The notes under the pieces are model-generated. The model had not been told where the DNA came from, did no database searches, and saw only the letters and a program-made list of their open reading frames with translations. Of a stretch of DNA of 64,000 nucleotides, positions 40,340 through 48,245 are shown in pieces (the first letter of the stretch is position 1; each line of letters begins with the position of its first letter). The DNA is from Poriferisodalis sp965237655. GTDB taxonomy: Bacteria; Actinomycetota; Acidimicrobiia; Acidimicrobiales; Poriferisodalaceae. A program made the translations under genes and the position numbers. The stretch is from contig NZ_CBDEGB010000001.1 of the NCBI RefSeq assembly GCF_965237655.1, forward strand, positions 496,001 to 560,000, given 5' to 3'.

Positions 40340-41100
40340 CGGGAGATGCGATGACGGGCGAGTTGGCTGCGGTATGGAGCACGGCAGTTCTTTACGCCGC
40401 CCTCGTGGTCGGCCCGCTTGCGGACAGCCCCATCTTCAGGAGCGTCGTGCTCACCAATCCCGTCGTCGTGGGCGGGTTGGCTGCTGCAGCCGTCTGCTGG
40501 GGCGGCTTCATCACCCGGCCCGAGCCGGCGCGCCGCCGCTCGATGCTGCTCGCAGCCACGGCGCAGCACACCAGGGGCGCGTTCATCACGGCGGACTCCC
40601 TCGCCAGCCACCCGTCCCGCTGGCTGCGCCTGACGCGGTCGCGCCGCGTTGACGTTCCGCACCCCGATCGCGTGGCGGCAGAGTTGGGAGCCATCGTCGA
40701 CGTCATGAACGTAGCCCTGGCGTCGGGGTTGTCGATCATGGCCTCGCTGCAGCTCGCGCTCGCCCACCGCGACGCTGCGAGCCCGACCGGCCGCTGGCTC
40801 GCCGCACTGACAGCGCCCCATCGGCCGCTTGACGAAGCACTGGACGAGTTCGGCCGCGTCTGCGGGCCCCGCGCGCGGGCTTTTTCCGCTGCTGTCACCG
40901 GCTCCATGCGTACCGGCATTCCGCTGGCACCCGAGCTGGAGCGTCTCGGGCGGGAGCTGCGCTCCGAAGTCCGCCGGCGCCTCGAAGGGCGGGTCCGGCG
41001 CCTGCCTGTGCTGCTGCTGTTCCCCCTCGTGCTGTGCGTGCTCCCGGCGCTCGGGCTGATCGCGATCGTGCCAGTGCTCGTCGCTGCGTTCGGTGCCTGA
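40336..41100 (+). CDS. tadC: TadC-like pilus platform protein (T2SSF domain)
   Basis: A 254-residue membrane protein. Hydrophobic segments occur at about residues 10-60 and at the C-terminus (LPVLLLFPLVLCVLPALGLI). The middle matches the GspF/T2SSF fold (MNVALASGLSIMASLQLALA and FSAAVTGSMRTGIPLAPELE). With TadB it forms the inner-membrane platform of the pilus. The ATG overlaps the tadB stop. The N-terminus contains a short in-frame duplication MTGDAMTG. Confidence 0.82.
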   Translation: MTGDAMTGELAAVWSTAVLYAALVVGPLADSPIFRSVVLTNPVVVGGLAAAAVCWGGFITRPEPARRRSMLLAATAQHTRGAFITADSLASHPSRWLRLTRSRRVDVPHPDRVAAELGAIVDVMNVALASGLSIMASLQLALAHRDAASPTGRWLAALTAPHRPLDEALDEFGRVCGPRARAFSAAVTGSMRTGIPLAPELERLGRELRSEVRRRLEGRVRRLPVLLLFPLVLCVLPALGLIAIVPVLVAAFGA

Positions 41101-41153
41101 TGCCCGGCACCCGCTTCGCCTCCAAAACCAACCAGAACCACCAAGGAGCTCCG

Positions 41154-41441
41154 ATGACGGAATTCTCAACTGCCCATCCGACTGCCCATCCGACCGCCCA
41201 TCTGAATGCTGTGGCGCGCCGCCCACCGCCGGTGCGCCGCCCACCGCCGGTGCGCCGCACCCACCGGCTCACGCCGGTCGAGTTAGCCGACGAGACCGGT
41301 CAGACCACCGCCGAGTACGCCCTGCTCACGGGAGCCATCGCGTTGCTGGTGGCGGCCGTCACGGCCTGGGCCACCACCACCGGCAAGATCGGCCGCCTGC
41401 TCGATGCGGTGTTCAACTACCTCACCAAGGCCATCTCCTGA
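41154..41441 (+). CDS. Flp-type pilin precursor
   Basis: A 95-residue prepilin with AAGGAG-like ribosome-binding site. The class III signal shows ETGQTTAEYALLTGAIALLV: cleavage after Gly would leave Gln+1 and Glu+5, followed by the hydrophobic assembly helix. The cytoplasmic leader is unusually long (about 50 residues) and repetitive (HPTAHPTAH and RRPPPVRRPPPVRR). It would be the major subunit of the Tad pilus encoded immediately upstream. Confidence 0.82.
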   Translation: MTEFSTAHPTAHPTAHLNAVARRPPPVRRPPPVRRTHRLTPVELADETGQTTAEYALLTGAIALLVAAVTAWATTTGKIGRLLDAVFNYLTKAIS

Positions 41442-41833
41442 GCCCACGCGCCCCAGGCCGCCACCAGCACGGGCAGGCCACGGTCGAGTTGGCCCTGCTC
41501 ATGCCGTTCCTGGTGTTGCTGCTCATGTGCATCGTCCAGACGGCCTTGGTCGCGCGTGACGCAGTGCTGGTGTCACATGCGGCCCGGGTCGGCGCGCGCA
41601 TTGCGGCGGTGGAGCCGTCGCTGAACGCCGTCCGCAGCGCGGTGATCGCCGCAACCCCGCTTGATTCGGGACGGCTCGACGTCGAGCGAGAATCCGCCGG
41701 CGACCTGGTGCGCGTCACCGTGCGCTACCGCTCGCCTACGGAAGTTCCGCTGGTCGGTGTCCTGATCGGCGACGTCGATCTGTCCGAATCGGCCGCCATG
41801 CCCGACGAACGCCGAGACCGTCGAGGGGGATAG
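41438..41833 (+). CDS. TadE-like pseudopilin
   Basis: A frame of 131 residues with the TadE signature HGQATVELALLMPFLVLLLM followed by QTALVARDAVLVSHAARVGA and an extracytoplasmic tail. No ATG, GTG or TTG precedes the signature in frame nearby; the best start is CTG at 41438, overlapping the pilin stop (CTGA) with AAGG seven bases upstream. TadE proteins are minor pilins processed by the same peptidase. No TadF/TadG gene follows. Confidence 0.75.
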   Translation: MSPRAPGRHQHGQATVELALLMPFLVLLLMCIVQTALVARDAVLVSHAARVGARIAAVEPSLNAVRSAVIAATPLDSGRLDVERESAGDLVRVTVRYRSPTEVPLVGVLIGDVDLSESAAMPDERRDRRGG

Positions 41834-41977
41834 CGCGAAATTGCCGCTTGCGCATGTCACACCCATGGGGTTCAATGCAAGTCACACACCTGTAATTACA
41901 AGTCAGGAATTTCGGCAACGAGATTGCAGCTGCAACCGGGGTCGGGCACACCTGTCGAGGGACTGCCGGGAGGAACG

Positions 41978-42256
41978 ATGGCATTCGCAACTGAAGAAGC
42001 GCTCGAAGCACCAGAAGGGAACTGGTGGGATCAGGCCAACTGCCTCGGCGTCGATCCCGATTTGTTCTTTCCCGAGCGCGGGGCCAGCACCCGCGAGGCC
42101 AAGGCCGTCTGCCGCGGCTGCATCGTTAGCGATGACTGCCTTGAGTACGCACTCCGGAACAGCGAGAAGTTCGGCATCTGGGGCGGCATGAGCGAGCGAG
42201 AGCGCCGCCGAGTACGCCGCCAACGAGCCCTGACGAGGCGCACCGCTGCTGGCTGA
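41978..42256 (+). CDS. WhiB-family iron-sulfur transcription factor
   Basis: A 92-residue WhiB protein, from the ATG preceded by GGGAGGAACG. Cluster cysteines are in QANCLGVDPDLFFPE and AVCRGCIVSDDCLEYA; the GIWGG turn is followed by MSERERRRVRRQRAL, a basic DNA-contacting tail. Short length and pattern match WhmD/WhiB-like regulators of cell division and development. Two other WhiB genes occur in the window, one of them 282 bp downstream on the opposite strand. Confidence 0.93.
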   Translation: MAFATEEALEAPEGNWWDQANCLGVDPDLFFPERGASTREAKAVCRGCIVSDDCLEYALRNSEKFGIWGGMSERERRRVRRQRALTRRTAAG

Positions 42257-42315
42257 CGTGTCGAGGCCTGCCAGCCTGGCTACTGGCTTGACTGAGCGCT
42301 GGTACGCTCGCGAGC

Positions 42316-42525
42316 GTGATGGCAATCGCGCTTGGACCGCCCGAACTGCTCATCCTGCTCATCATCGTGCTGGTGCTGTTCGGGGGAGCCAAGCTGCCGA
42401 AGCTGGCGCGCTCGCTCGGCCAGGCTCAGCGCGAGTTCCGTGAGGGCGTGAGCGACGAGGAAAAGGCGGCTGGCGGCAGCTCGTCGAGCAGTTCGTCGAG
42501 CGATTCCAAGCCCAAAGACTCTTGA
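42316..42525 (+). CDS. tatA: Twin-arginine translocase subunit TatA
   Basis: A 69-residue protein: short N-terminus, one membrane helix (PPELLILLIIVLVLFGG), the conserved FGGAKLPKLARSLG hinge and amphipathic helix, and a Ser-rich charged tail (SSSSSSSSDSKPKDS). TatA oligomers form the export channel for folded proteins. tatB/tatC are not adjacent. GTG at 42316 and ATG at 42319 are both possible starts; the ATG is more likely. Confidence 0.9.
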   Translation: MMAIALGPPELLILLIIVLVLFGGAKLPKLARSLGQAQREFREGVSDEEKAAGGSSSSSSSSDSKPKDS

Positions 42526-42537
42526 CCTAGTTCGCGC

Positions 42538-42969
42538 TCAGGCGGCGCGAGCGGGCTTGCCTGCACGACGACGATCCCGCAGGATCCGGCGGCGCTGCCG
42601 CTCCGAAGTCCCGCCCCACACTCCGTGGGTGATGTTGTGGGCGAGTGCGTACTCCCGACACGGGTCTTTCACCGGGCACTCTGCGCACACCTTTTGAGCG
42701 GCGATCACGCCGGCCCCATCGCTGGGAAAGAAGACGTTCGGGTCGGTATCGGCACAGCTGCGACGAGTGACCCAGTCGGAGGCCAGGCTCTCCGAGCCAG
42801 GGCCGTTTGGCTCGTGGACAGAAGCAACCTGCAATGTCGGCAGATCGCTCGATTCGGGATTCTGCCTTGCCGCCCGGATCGAACCGACCAGAAAAGCTCC
42901 GTTGTTGAGGCCCCGGCTGGCGAGGCCATCGTCGTACATCCTCATCACGAGAACCAACGCCATACACAC
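42538..42969 (-). CDS. WhiB-family iron-sulfur transcription factor, N-terminally extended
   Basis: A 143-residue frame with a WhiB domain in its C-terminal 80 residues: RRSCADTDPNVFFPSD, KVCAECPVKDPCREYALAHN, then the turn HGVWGGTSERQRRRILRDRR. The N-terminal 60 residues are not WhiB-like and the true start may lie within (for example near MRMYDDG). The sequence FFPSDG and basic C-terminus are closest to WhiB1/WhiB2-type proteins. It converges on tatA. Confidence 0.9.
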   Translation of the reverse strand: MCMALVLVMRMYDDGLASRGLNNGAFLVGSIRAARQNPESSDLPTLQVASVHEPNGPGSESLASDWVTRRSCADTDPNVFFPSDGAGVIAAQKVCAECPVKDPCREYALAHNITHGVWGGTSERQRRRILRDRRRAGKPARAA

Positions 42970-43085
42970 GCGTCTGGTTCCGGAGGTCGCCGACTTTCAT
43001 CGAATTTTCATGTGGTGTTCATGACCTGTTTGCCACAACCACGTCGGTACCCTTGTCGAGCGCCGATCCACACCCAAGGAAGCTT

Positions 43086-43370
43086 GTGTCCGACATCGCC
43101 ACCGAAGCAGAACAGCTCCCGCCCGAGGTCGGCATCCGCATCATCTATCTGGGGCCTGTCGCGCCCCATTGGGAGATTGCGGGGATCTACGGCGAAGAGG
43201 CGGCCGTCGAGGAATTCCGCCGCCGCACCAACGCACGCCTGCAGTTGCTCCCGCCCCACGATCCGCAGTTCCGCCGCAACCGCGAGCGGGTCGTACGCGA
43301 CGCCGAACGCGAGAATTACGAGCTGCACTGGGACCTCGGCATGCCCGAAGAAGACGAGGAAGATCTGTAG
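43086..43370 (+). CDS. Conserved-looking small acidic protein of unknown function
   Basis: A 94-residue protein beginning at GTG (VSDIATEAEQLP). It contains PEVGIRIIYLGPVAPHWEIA, then FRRRTNARLQLLPPHDPQFR and an acidic tail ending EEDEEDL. An upstream in-frame start at 43053 would add 11 residues. It lies between a divergent WhiB gene and the phosphate transport operon. I do not recognise a domain; the ordered alternation of hydrophobic and charged residues suggests a real folded protein. Confidence 0.6.
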   Translation: MSDIATEAEQLPPEVGIRIIYLGPVAPHWEIAGIYGEEAAVEEFRRRTNARLQLLPPHDPQFRRNRERVVRDAERENYELHWDLGMPEEDEEDL

Positions 43371-43381
43371 GCCTCACTCGC

Positions 43382-43425
43382 GTTCACGGGTTGTTCACGG
43401 CATCCGTTCTGGTCGTTCACCGGCA
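43382..43425 (+). promoter_or_regulatory. PHO box: 11-bp direct repeats upstream of pstS
   Basis: Four units in perfect 11-bp register: GTTCACGGGTT, GTTCACGGCAT, CCGTTCTGGTC, GTTCACCGGCA. Units 1, 2 and 4 share GTTCAC; unit 3 is degenerate. This is the architecture of PhoP/RegX3-type binding sites in actinomycetes (11-bp repeats with a GTTCA core). It ends 42 bp before the pstS start, and a RegX3-like regulator is encoded at the end of the same gene cluster. Confidence 0.85.
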
Positions 43426-43466
43426 GCCACCGTCGATTTCACCGGGTCTTCGTAGCTTTCGCTGCC

Positions 43467-44537
43467 ATGCGAGACCCTTGCTCGTCGTCGCGCCGCGCCA
43501 CGAAGCTGGTCGTGGCCCTGCTCATTGCATTTGCTTTGTTCGCTGTCGGGTGCAGTTCGAGCGACGACGACTTGTCGGGCGAAGACTCGTCGGGCCAAGA
43601 CGGCGCGGCATCAAACAGCGGATCGATCAGCGTCACCGGATCCTCCACGGTCGAGCCGATCACCAACCTGCTCGCTGAGGCCTTCGCGGCGAAGAACCCG
43701 AAAGTGGCCTTCTCGGTGGCGGGCCCGGGTTCAGGTGACGGTCACAAGGCCGCCTGCGCCGGCGAGGTTCCGATCTGGAACAGCTCGCGCCAGATCAAGG
43801 ACTCCGAAGCCGAATGCCTTGCTGAGGCCGGCATCGAGTTCATCGAGCTGAGCGTCGGCATCGACGGCATCTCGGTCATCACCGCAGCGGCCAAGGACAC
43901 CATCGACTGCCTGAACTTCGCAGACCTCTACAGCCTGGTCGGCGTCGAGTCCACCGGCTTCAGCTCCTGGACCGACGCCAACAGCCTGAACGCTGAGCTG
44001 GGCGGCACCGGTCCGTTCAGCGGCGGCGCACTCGAGATCTTCGCCCCCGGCGAAGAGTCGGGCACCTTCGACAGCTTCATCGAGATCGCCCTCGAAGACG
44101 TCTGGGAAGGCCGCGTCGAAGAAGGTCATGCCGACGAGAACTTCGCCGTGCGTCCCGACTACAACGCGTCGGCCAACGACAACGTGATCATCGACGGCAT
44201 CGCCGGCAACGACTCCAGCCTGGGCTGGGTCGGCTTCGCCTTCGCCGACGAGAACCGCGACGTGGTCAAGCTGCTCGAGATCGACGACGGCGACGGCTGC
44301 GTCGCTCCGACGCCCGAGACCATCGCCTCGGCCGAATTCCCGATCGCCCGCTTCCTCTACACCTACATTGACGCCGCGCAGGCGTCGGACCCGGCTATCA
44401 AGGCATTTGTCGACTTCATGCTGAGCGACGAGGGCCAGATCTACGTGGTCGAGGCCGGCTACGTGAACTTGAATTCGACCGACTTGGAGCAGTCGCGCAG
44501 CAACTGGACCAACCTGACCACGGGCAAGAACTTCTAG
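43467..44537 (+). CDS. pstS: Phosphate ABC transporter substrate-binding lipoprotein
   Basis: A 356-residue lipoprotein. The signal peptide LVVALLIAFALFAVGC ends in a lipobox cysteine (about residue 29). The mature protein starts with an Asp/Ser-rich linker, then SISVTGSSTVEPITNLLAEA, the phosphate-binding VAGPGSGDGHKAACAGEVPI and FAPGEESGTFDSFIE motifs typical of PstS. It captures phosphate outside the membrane and delivers it to PstCA. First gene of the pst operon, directly behind the PHO box. Confidence 0.95.
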   Translation: MRDPCSSSRRATKLVVALLIAFALFAVGCSSSDDDLSGEDSSGQDGAASNSGSISVTGSSTVEPITNLLAEAFAAKNPKVAFSVAGPGSGDGHKAACAGEVPIWNSSRQIKDSEAECLAEAGIEFIELSVGIDGISVITAAAKDTIDCLNFADLYSLVGVESTGFSSWTDANSLNAELGGTGPFSGGALEIFAPGEESGTFDSFIEIALEDVWEGRVEEGHADENFAVRPDYNASANDNVIIDGIAGNDSSLGWVGFAFADENRDVVKLLEIDDGDGCVAPTPETIASAEFPIARFLYTYIDAAQASDPAIKAFVDFMLSDEGQIYVVEAGYVNLNSTDLEQSRSNWTNLTTGKNF

Positions 44538-44561
44538 ACATCCGGGAACCAAAGACGCCGC

Positions 44562-44645
44562 CGCATGAGTTCCTCCGCATGAGTTCCTCCGCATGAGTCC
44601 CATCGCATGAGTCCCATCGCATGAGTCCCGCCGTATGAGTCCCAC
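44562..44645 (+). repeat. Six tandem copies of a 14-bp repeat spanning the pstC start codon
   Basis: Units start at 44562, 44576, 44590, 44604, 44618 and 44632, each CGCATGAGT plus five variable bases (TCCTC twice, CCCAT twice, CCCGC, and CGTATGAGTCCCAC last). Each unit holds an ATG, in rotating frames because 14 is not a multiple of three. The last unit supplies the ATG of pstC at 44635. Confidence 0.97.
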
Positions 44646-45573
44646 GCCGGACAGATTCACGCTCAGCGCAGCAGACCTTCAGACCTCGCCGATGCGCCGG
44701 GTGCGCTCGCAAACCGTCCGCTGGCTGTTCATGGGCGCGGCCGCAGTCACGGTGCTGGTCAGCGCACTCATCATCTGGACAGTTGCCTCGCAGGCGTGGA
44801 CCTACATCAGCCAGGTGGAGTTCACCAAGCTCACCGACATCGGCTGGTTCCCCCGCCGCGGTCTGTTCGACCTCGGCACGCTGTTGGTCAACTCGCTGCA
44901 GATCTCGGTCATCGCCATGGCCGTGGCGGTGCCCTCGGGCTTCGGCGCGGCGATCTACCTCTCCGAGTACGCGCACCCCAAGGTGCGCAAGGTCATGAAG
45001 CCCACGCTCGAGCTGCTGGCCAGCGTCCCCAGCGTGGTGCTCGGCGTGTTCGCCATCAGCTTCATCACCCCGTCGATCCTCAGCAACTTCTTCAACGAGA
45101 TCAACTTCTTCAACAAGCTTGCCGCCGGGATCGCAGTCGGCCTGCTGGTCATCCCGCTCATCGCCTCGATCGCTGAGGACGCGCTGCGAGCCGTGCCGGT
45201 GGCGCTGCGGGAGGCCTCCGCCGGTCTCGGCGCCCGCAAGGTCACCACTTCCATCCGCGTGGTGCTGCCAGCCGCCATGTCCGGCCTGATGGCCGCCACC
45301 ATCGTCGGCTTCAGCCGTGCGATCGGCGAAACCATGGTGGTCACCATCGCGTCGGGCGGCGGCGACACCTCGCTGTTCAACATGTCGATTCTCGAATCGG
45401 GCGGCACCATCACCTCGGCCATGGCTGCGCTGGGCCTCGGCACCGACCAGGTCGCCGGCAACGACCTGGCGTTCCAGAGCCTCTACTTCCTGGGCGCCCT
45501 GCTGTTCGTCATGACCCTGGTGCTCAACATGGCAGGCGACGTGATCGTCCGCCGGCTGCAGAACAGGTACTGA
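44635..45573 (+). CDS. pstC: Phosphate ABC transporter permease PstC
   Basis: A 312-residue inner-membrane permease with about six helices: one after the N-terminus (WLFMGAAAVTVLVSALIIWT), then LLVNSLQISVIAMAVAVPSG and so on. The EAA-type loop that docks PstB is VALREASAGLGARKVTTSIR. The start codon lies in the last of six 14-bp repeats, so the N-terminus MSPTPDRFTLSAAD is defined by that ATG. Second gene of the pst operon. Confidence 0.95.
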   Translation: MSPTPDRFTLSAADLQTSPMRRVRSQTVRWLFMGAAAVTVLVSALIIWTVASQAWTYISQVEFTKLTDIGWFPRRGLFDLGTLLVNSLQISVIAMAVAVPSGFGAAIYLSEYAHPKVRKVMKPTLELLASVPSVVLGVFAISFITPSILSNFFNEINFFNKLAAGIAVGLLVIPLIASIAEDALRAVPVALREASAGLGARKVTTSIRVVLPAAMSGLMAATIVGFSRAIGETMVVTIASGGGDTSLFNMSILESGGTITSAMAALGLGTDQVAGNDLAFQSLYFLGALLFVMTLVLNMAGDVIVRRLQNRY

Positions 45574-45589
45574 GAGCACAGGCCCTGAC

Positions 45590-46528
45590 ATGGCAGTACT
45601 GACCACCCCCGCAGGCATCGCCACCAACGCAGCCGACGTATTGCGCCGCCGCCGCGGTGCTGATGTGACCGGGGCCGTCTTCAAGTGGCTGCTCATCGGC
45701 GCCACCGTGTTCGCGACGGGCTTCTTGGCCGCGCTGCTCGCCGTCATGATCGTGGACGGCTGGGACGTGCTGTCGGGCAACCTCTGGTACTTCCTGACCC
45801 ACGGCTTCTCGCAGCGCTCGGCTGGAGAGGCCGGCATCTGGCAAGGCATCATCGGCAGCTTGCAGGTGGCGCTGGTCACGGGCGTCTTTGCGGTGCCGAT
45901 CGGTGTCGCCACCGCTATCTACCTCGTCGAGTACGCCCAGGACTCCCGCTTCGCCCGCATCGTCGAGCTGAACATCCGCAATCTGGCCGGTGTGCCCTCG
46001 ATTGTCTATGGCCTGCTGGGCCTCGCGGTGTTCGTGAAGGCGCTCCAAGACTTCACACAGGGCAAGTCGGTCATCGCCGGCGGCATGACGCTGGCCGCGA
46101 TGGTGCTGCCGATCATCGTCATCACCTCGGTCGAGGCGCTCAAGGCGGTGCCCTCGTCATTGCGCGAAGCCGCGTACGGTGTGGGAGCTACCAAGTGGGA
46201 GGTGCTCTCACGCCAGGTCTTGCCGGCCGCGCTGTCCACGATCCTCACCGGCACGGTGCTGGCACTGGCGCGCGCCCTCGGCGAGGCAGCGCCGCTGATC
46301 CTGGTCGGCGCCGCCACGGGCTTCCTCAGCTTCGGCGACGCCAACATGCTCGAGACCTTCACCGGCCCCTACACGGCGTTGCCGGTACAGATCTTCAACT
46401 TCGCTCGCCTGCCCGGCGCAGACTGGGGGATGAACGCCGCTGCGGCCAGCGTCGTCATCTTGGTCTTGGTGCTGGCGGTGAACGGCCTCGCTATCTACCT
46501 CCGCAACCGCTTCGAAAAGCAGTGGTAG
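45590..46528 (+). CDS. pstA: Phosphate ABC transporter permease PstA
   Basis: A 312-residue permease, 16 bp after pstC. It has six predicted membrane segments (WLLIGATVFATGFLAALLAV first) and the conserved VEYAQDSRFARIVELNIRNL, GVPSIVYGLLGLAVFV and the EAA loop SSLREAAYGVGATKWEVLSR. ALGEAAPLILVGAA is a PstA signature. It forms the channel with PstC. Confidence 0.95.
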   Translation: MAVLTTPAGIATNAADVLRRRRGADVTGAVFKWLLIGATVFATGFLAALLAVMIVDGWDVLSGNLWYFLTHGFSQRSAGEAGIWQGIIGSLQVALVTGVFAVPIGVATAIYLVEYAQDSRFARIVELNIRNLAGVPSIVYGLLGLAVFVKALQDFTQGKSVIAGGMTLAAMVLPIIVITSVEALKAVPSSLREAAYGVGATKWEVLSRQVLPAALSTILTGTVLALARALGEAAPLILVGAATGFLSFGDANMLETFTGPYTALPVQIFNFARLPGADWGMNAAAASVVILVLVLAVNGLAIYLRNRFEKQW

Positions 46529-46575
46529 TTGCAGTACAACCTCCTTGACGACCTCCCCGAACAGGCGATGACTCT

Positions 46576-47490
46576 GTGAATCCCGAGAAGGCCTTGATGA
46601 CCCCCGAGTCCGACGTACCAGTGCCCGAAGTGATGGCACCGCCGGCACGCCACACGCGCATTGACGTGAGCGGTGCTGCGACGGCGGCGATGACCGGCCA
46701 GCGCCTCGAGGCCAACACCGTGTTCGAATGCGCCGGTGTCGACGTGTACTACACCGATTTTCGGGCGCTGCGCGACGTCACGCTCGATGTTGCCGAACAT
46801 GAGGTGACGGCGTTGATCGGTCCCTCGGGCTGCGGCAAGTCGACGTTACTGCGCTGCTTCAACCGCATGAACGACCTCATCGAGGGCGCCCGGGTGCTCG
46901 GCACCATCAACTACCACGGCGTCAACCTGTACCAGGACGAGGTCGACCCGGTGGAGGTGCGGCGGCGGGTCGGCATGGTGTTCCAGAAGCCGAACCCGTT
47001 CCCCAAGTCGATCTACGACAACATTGCGTACGGGCCCCGGCTTGCGGGCGTCAAGCGGTCCGATCTGGACGACGTGGTCGAGGGTTCGCTCACCCGGGCG
47101 GCACTGTGGGACGAGGTGAAAGATCGTCTGAAGATGTCCGCCTACGGGCTGTCGGGCGGCCAGCAGCAGCGTCTGTGCATTGCCCGGGCCATCGCGGTGC
47201 AGCCCGATGTGGTGCTGATGGACGAGCCCTGTTCGGCGCTCGACCCGATTGCCACCGGCCGCATCGAAGAGCTCATCGCCGAGCTCAAGACCGACTACAC
47301 GATCATCATCGTGACGCACAACATGCAACAGGCGGCTCGCATCAGCGATATGACGGCGTTTTTCTCGGTGCAGGCCAACGAAATGGGCCATCGCACCGGC
47401 CTGCTTGTCGAATACGCACCCACCAGCTTGATCTTCACCAACCCTGACGACACCCGCACGGAGGCATACATCACCGGACGGGTCGGCTAG
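46576..47490 (+). CDS. pstB: Phosphate ABC transporter ATP-binding protein
   Basis: A 304-residue ABC ATPase with GTG start. Walker A GPSGCGKSTLLRCFNRMNDL, Q-loop VFQKPNPFPKSIYDNIAYGP (PstB-specific), signature YGLSGGQQQRLCIARAIA, Walker B VVLMDEPCSALDPIATGRIE and H-loop IIIVTHNMQQAAR are all present. An N-terminal extension of about 50 residues is unlike standard 250-residue PstB proteins; a later start such as the ATG of MTGQRLEANTV is possible. Confidence 0.95.
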   Translation: MNPEKALMTPESDVPVPEVMAPPARHTRIDVSGAATAAMTGQRLEANTVFECAGVDVYYTDFRALRDVTLDVAEHEVTALIGPSGCGKSTLLRCFNRMNDLIEGARVLGTINYHGVNLYQDEVDPVEVRRRVGMVFQKPNPFPKSIYDNIAYGPRLAGVKRSDLDDVVEGSLTRAALWDEVKDRLKMSAYGLSGGQQQRLCIARAIAVQPDVVLMDEPCSALDPIATGRIEELIAELKTDYTIIIVTHNMQQAARISDMTAFFSVQANEMGHRTGLLVEYAPTSLIFTNPDDTRTEAYITGRVG

Positions 47491-47534
47491 CGACGCTCAC
47501 CAGCCAGGCGACACAGATACGACACACTGCAACC

Positions 47535-48245
47535 ATGACCGAAGAAGTACGAACCGAGTTCCATCAGTTGATGGACGAGGTTCGTGCCGATCTCGTGCAG
47601 ATGGGCGGCATGGTGGCCGAGGGCATCTCCGCAGTGACCGCAGCGCTGCTCGCGGGCGACATCGGCGGGGCCGACCAGATCATCACCGCCGATGACGAAC
47701 TCGACCTGCTCAGTCTGGAGGTCGAGGAGAAGTGCGTGCAGCTACTGGCACTGCAGCAGCCGGTGGCGGTCGACCTGCGCACGATCCTGACCGACCTGCG
47801 AATGATCTCGGAGATCGAGCGCAGCGGCGACCTGGTCACCAACATCGCCAAGGCGGTTGTCCGCTTGCATGGCGCCGAGCTGGAGCCTCGGGTGCGCGGC
47901 CTGCTCGACCGGATGCGGGAGCAGGCGGTGCGGCTCACTGCCATGGCCATGGATGCCTTCGCCGAGCGTGACGCCGGATTGGCTTCAGTGCTCAACGACG
48001 TCGACGACGTGCTCGACGACCTGCACGGCCAGTACCTCGACGCGGTGTTCGCATCACGCAATGCGGGCCAGATCGACACCCAGCAGGCCGTGCAGCTGGC
48101 CGTGGTGGGCCGCTTCTACGAACGCATCGGCGACCACGCCGTCAACATCGCCCAGCGCGTCGAGTTCCTGGTGACCGGCCAGTTGCCCGAACATATGGGG
48201 GCCAACCGGGCCCGGGCCCGACGGGAGCAGGGCGAGACGCTGTGA
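47535..48245 (+). CDS. phoU: Phosphate signalling protein PhoU
   Basis: A 236-residue PhoU with two helical repeats: the metal-binding motifs EIERSGDLVTNIAKA and YERIGDHAVNIAQR, each E/D-rich as required, with the linking helix DLRTILTDLRMISE. PhoU couples PstSCAB activity to the sensor kinase and restrains phosphate uptake. Its stop overlaps the kinase GTG by four bases, so translation is coupled. Confidence 0.95.
   Translation: MTEEVRTEFHQLMDEVRADLVQMGGMVAEGISAVTAALLAGDIGGADQIITADDELDLLSLEVEEKCVQLLALQQPVAVDLRTILTDLRMISEIERSGDLVTNIAKAVVRLHGAELEPRVRGLLDRMREQAVRLTAMAMDAFAERDAGLASVLNDVDDVLDDLHGQYLDAVFASRNAGQIDTQQAVQLAVVGRFYERIGDHAVNIAQRVEFLVTGQLPEHMGANRARARREQGETL

Noticed and set aside
39607..41244. 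545-codon minus-strand frame across the Tad genes
   Set aside because: Antisense shadow of tadB/tadC/pilin, which have clear domains and overlapping starts.
44562..44645. 14-bp repeats as binding sites of a regulator
   Set aside because: Units contain the pstC start codon and lie inside the operon; a slippage-derived minisatellite explains them better.
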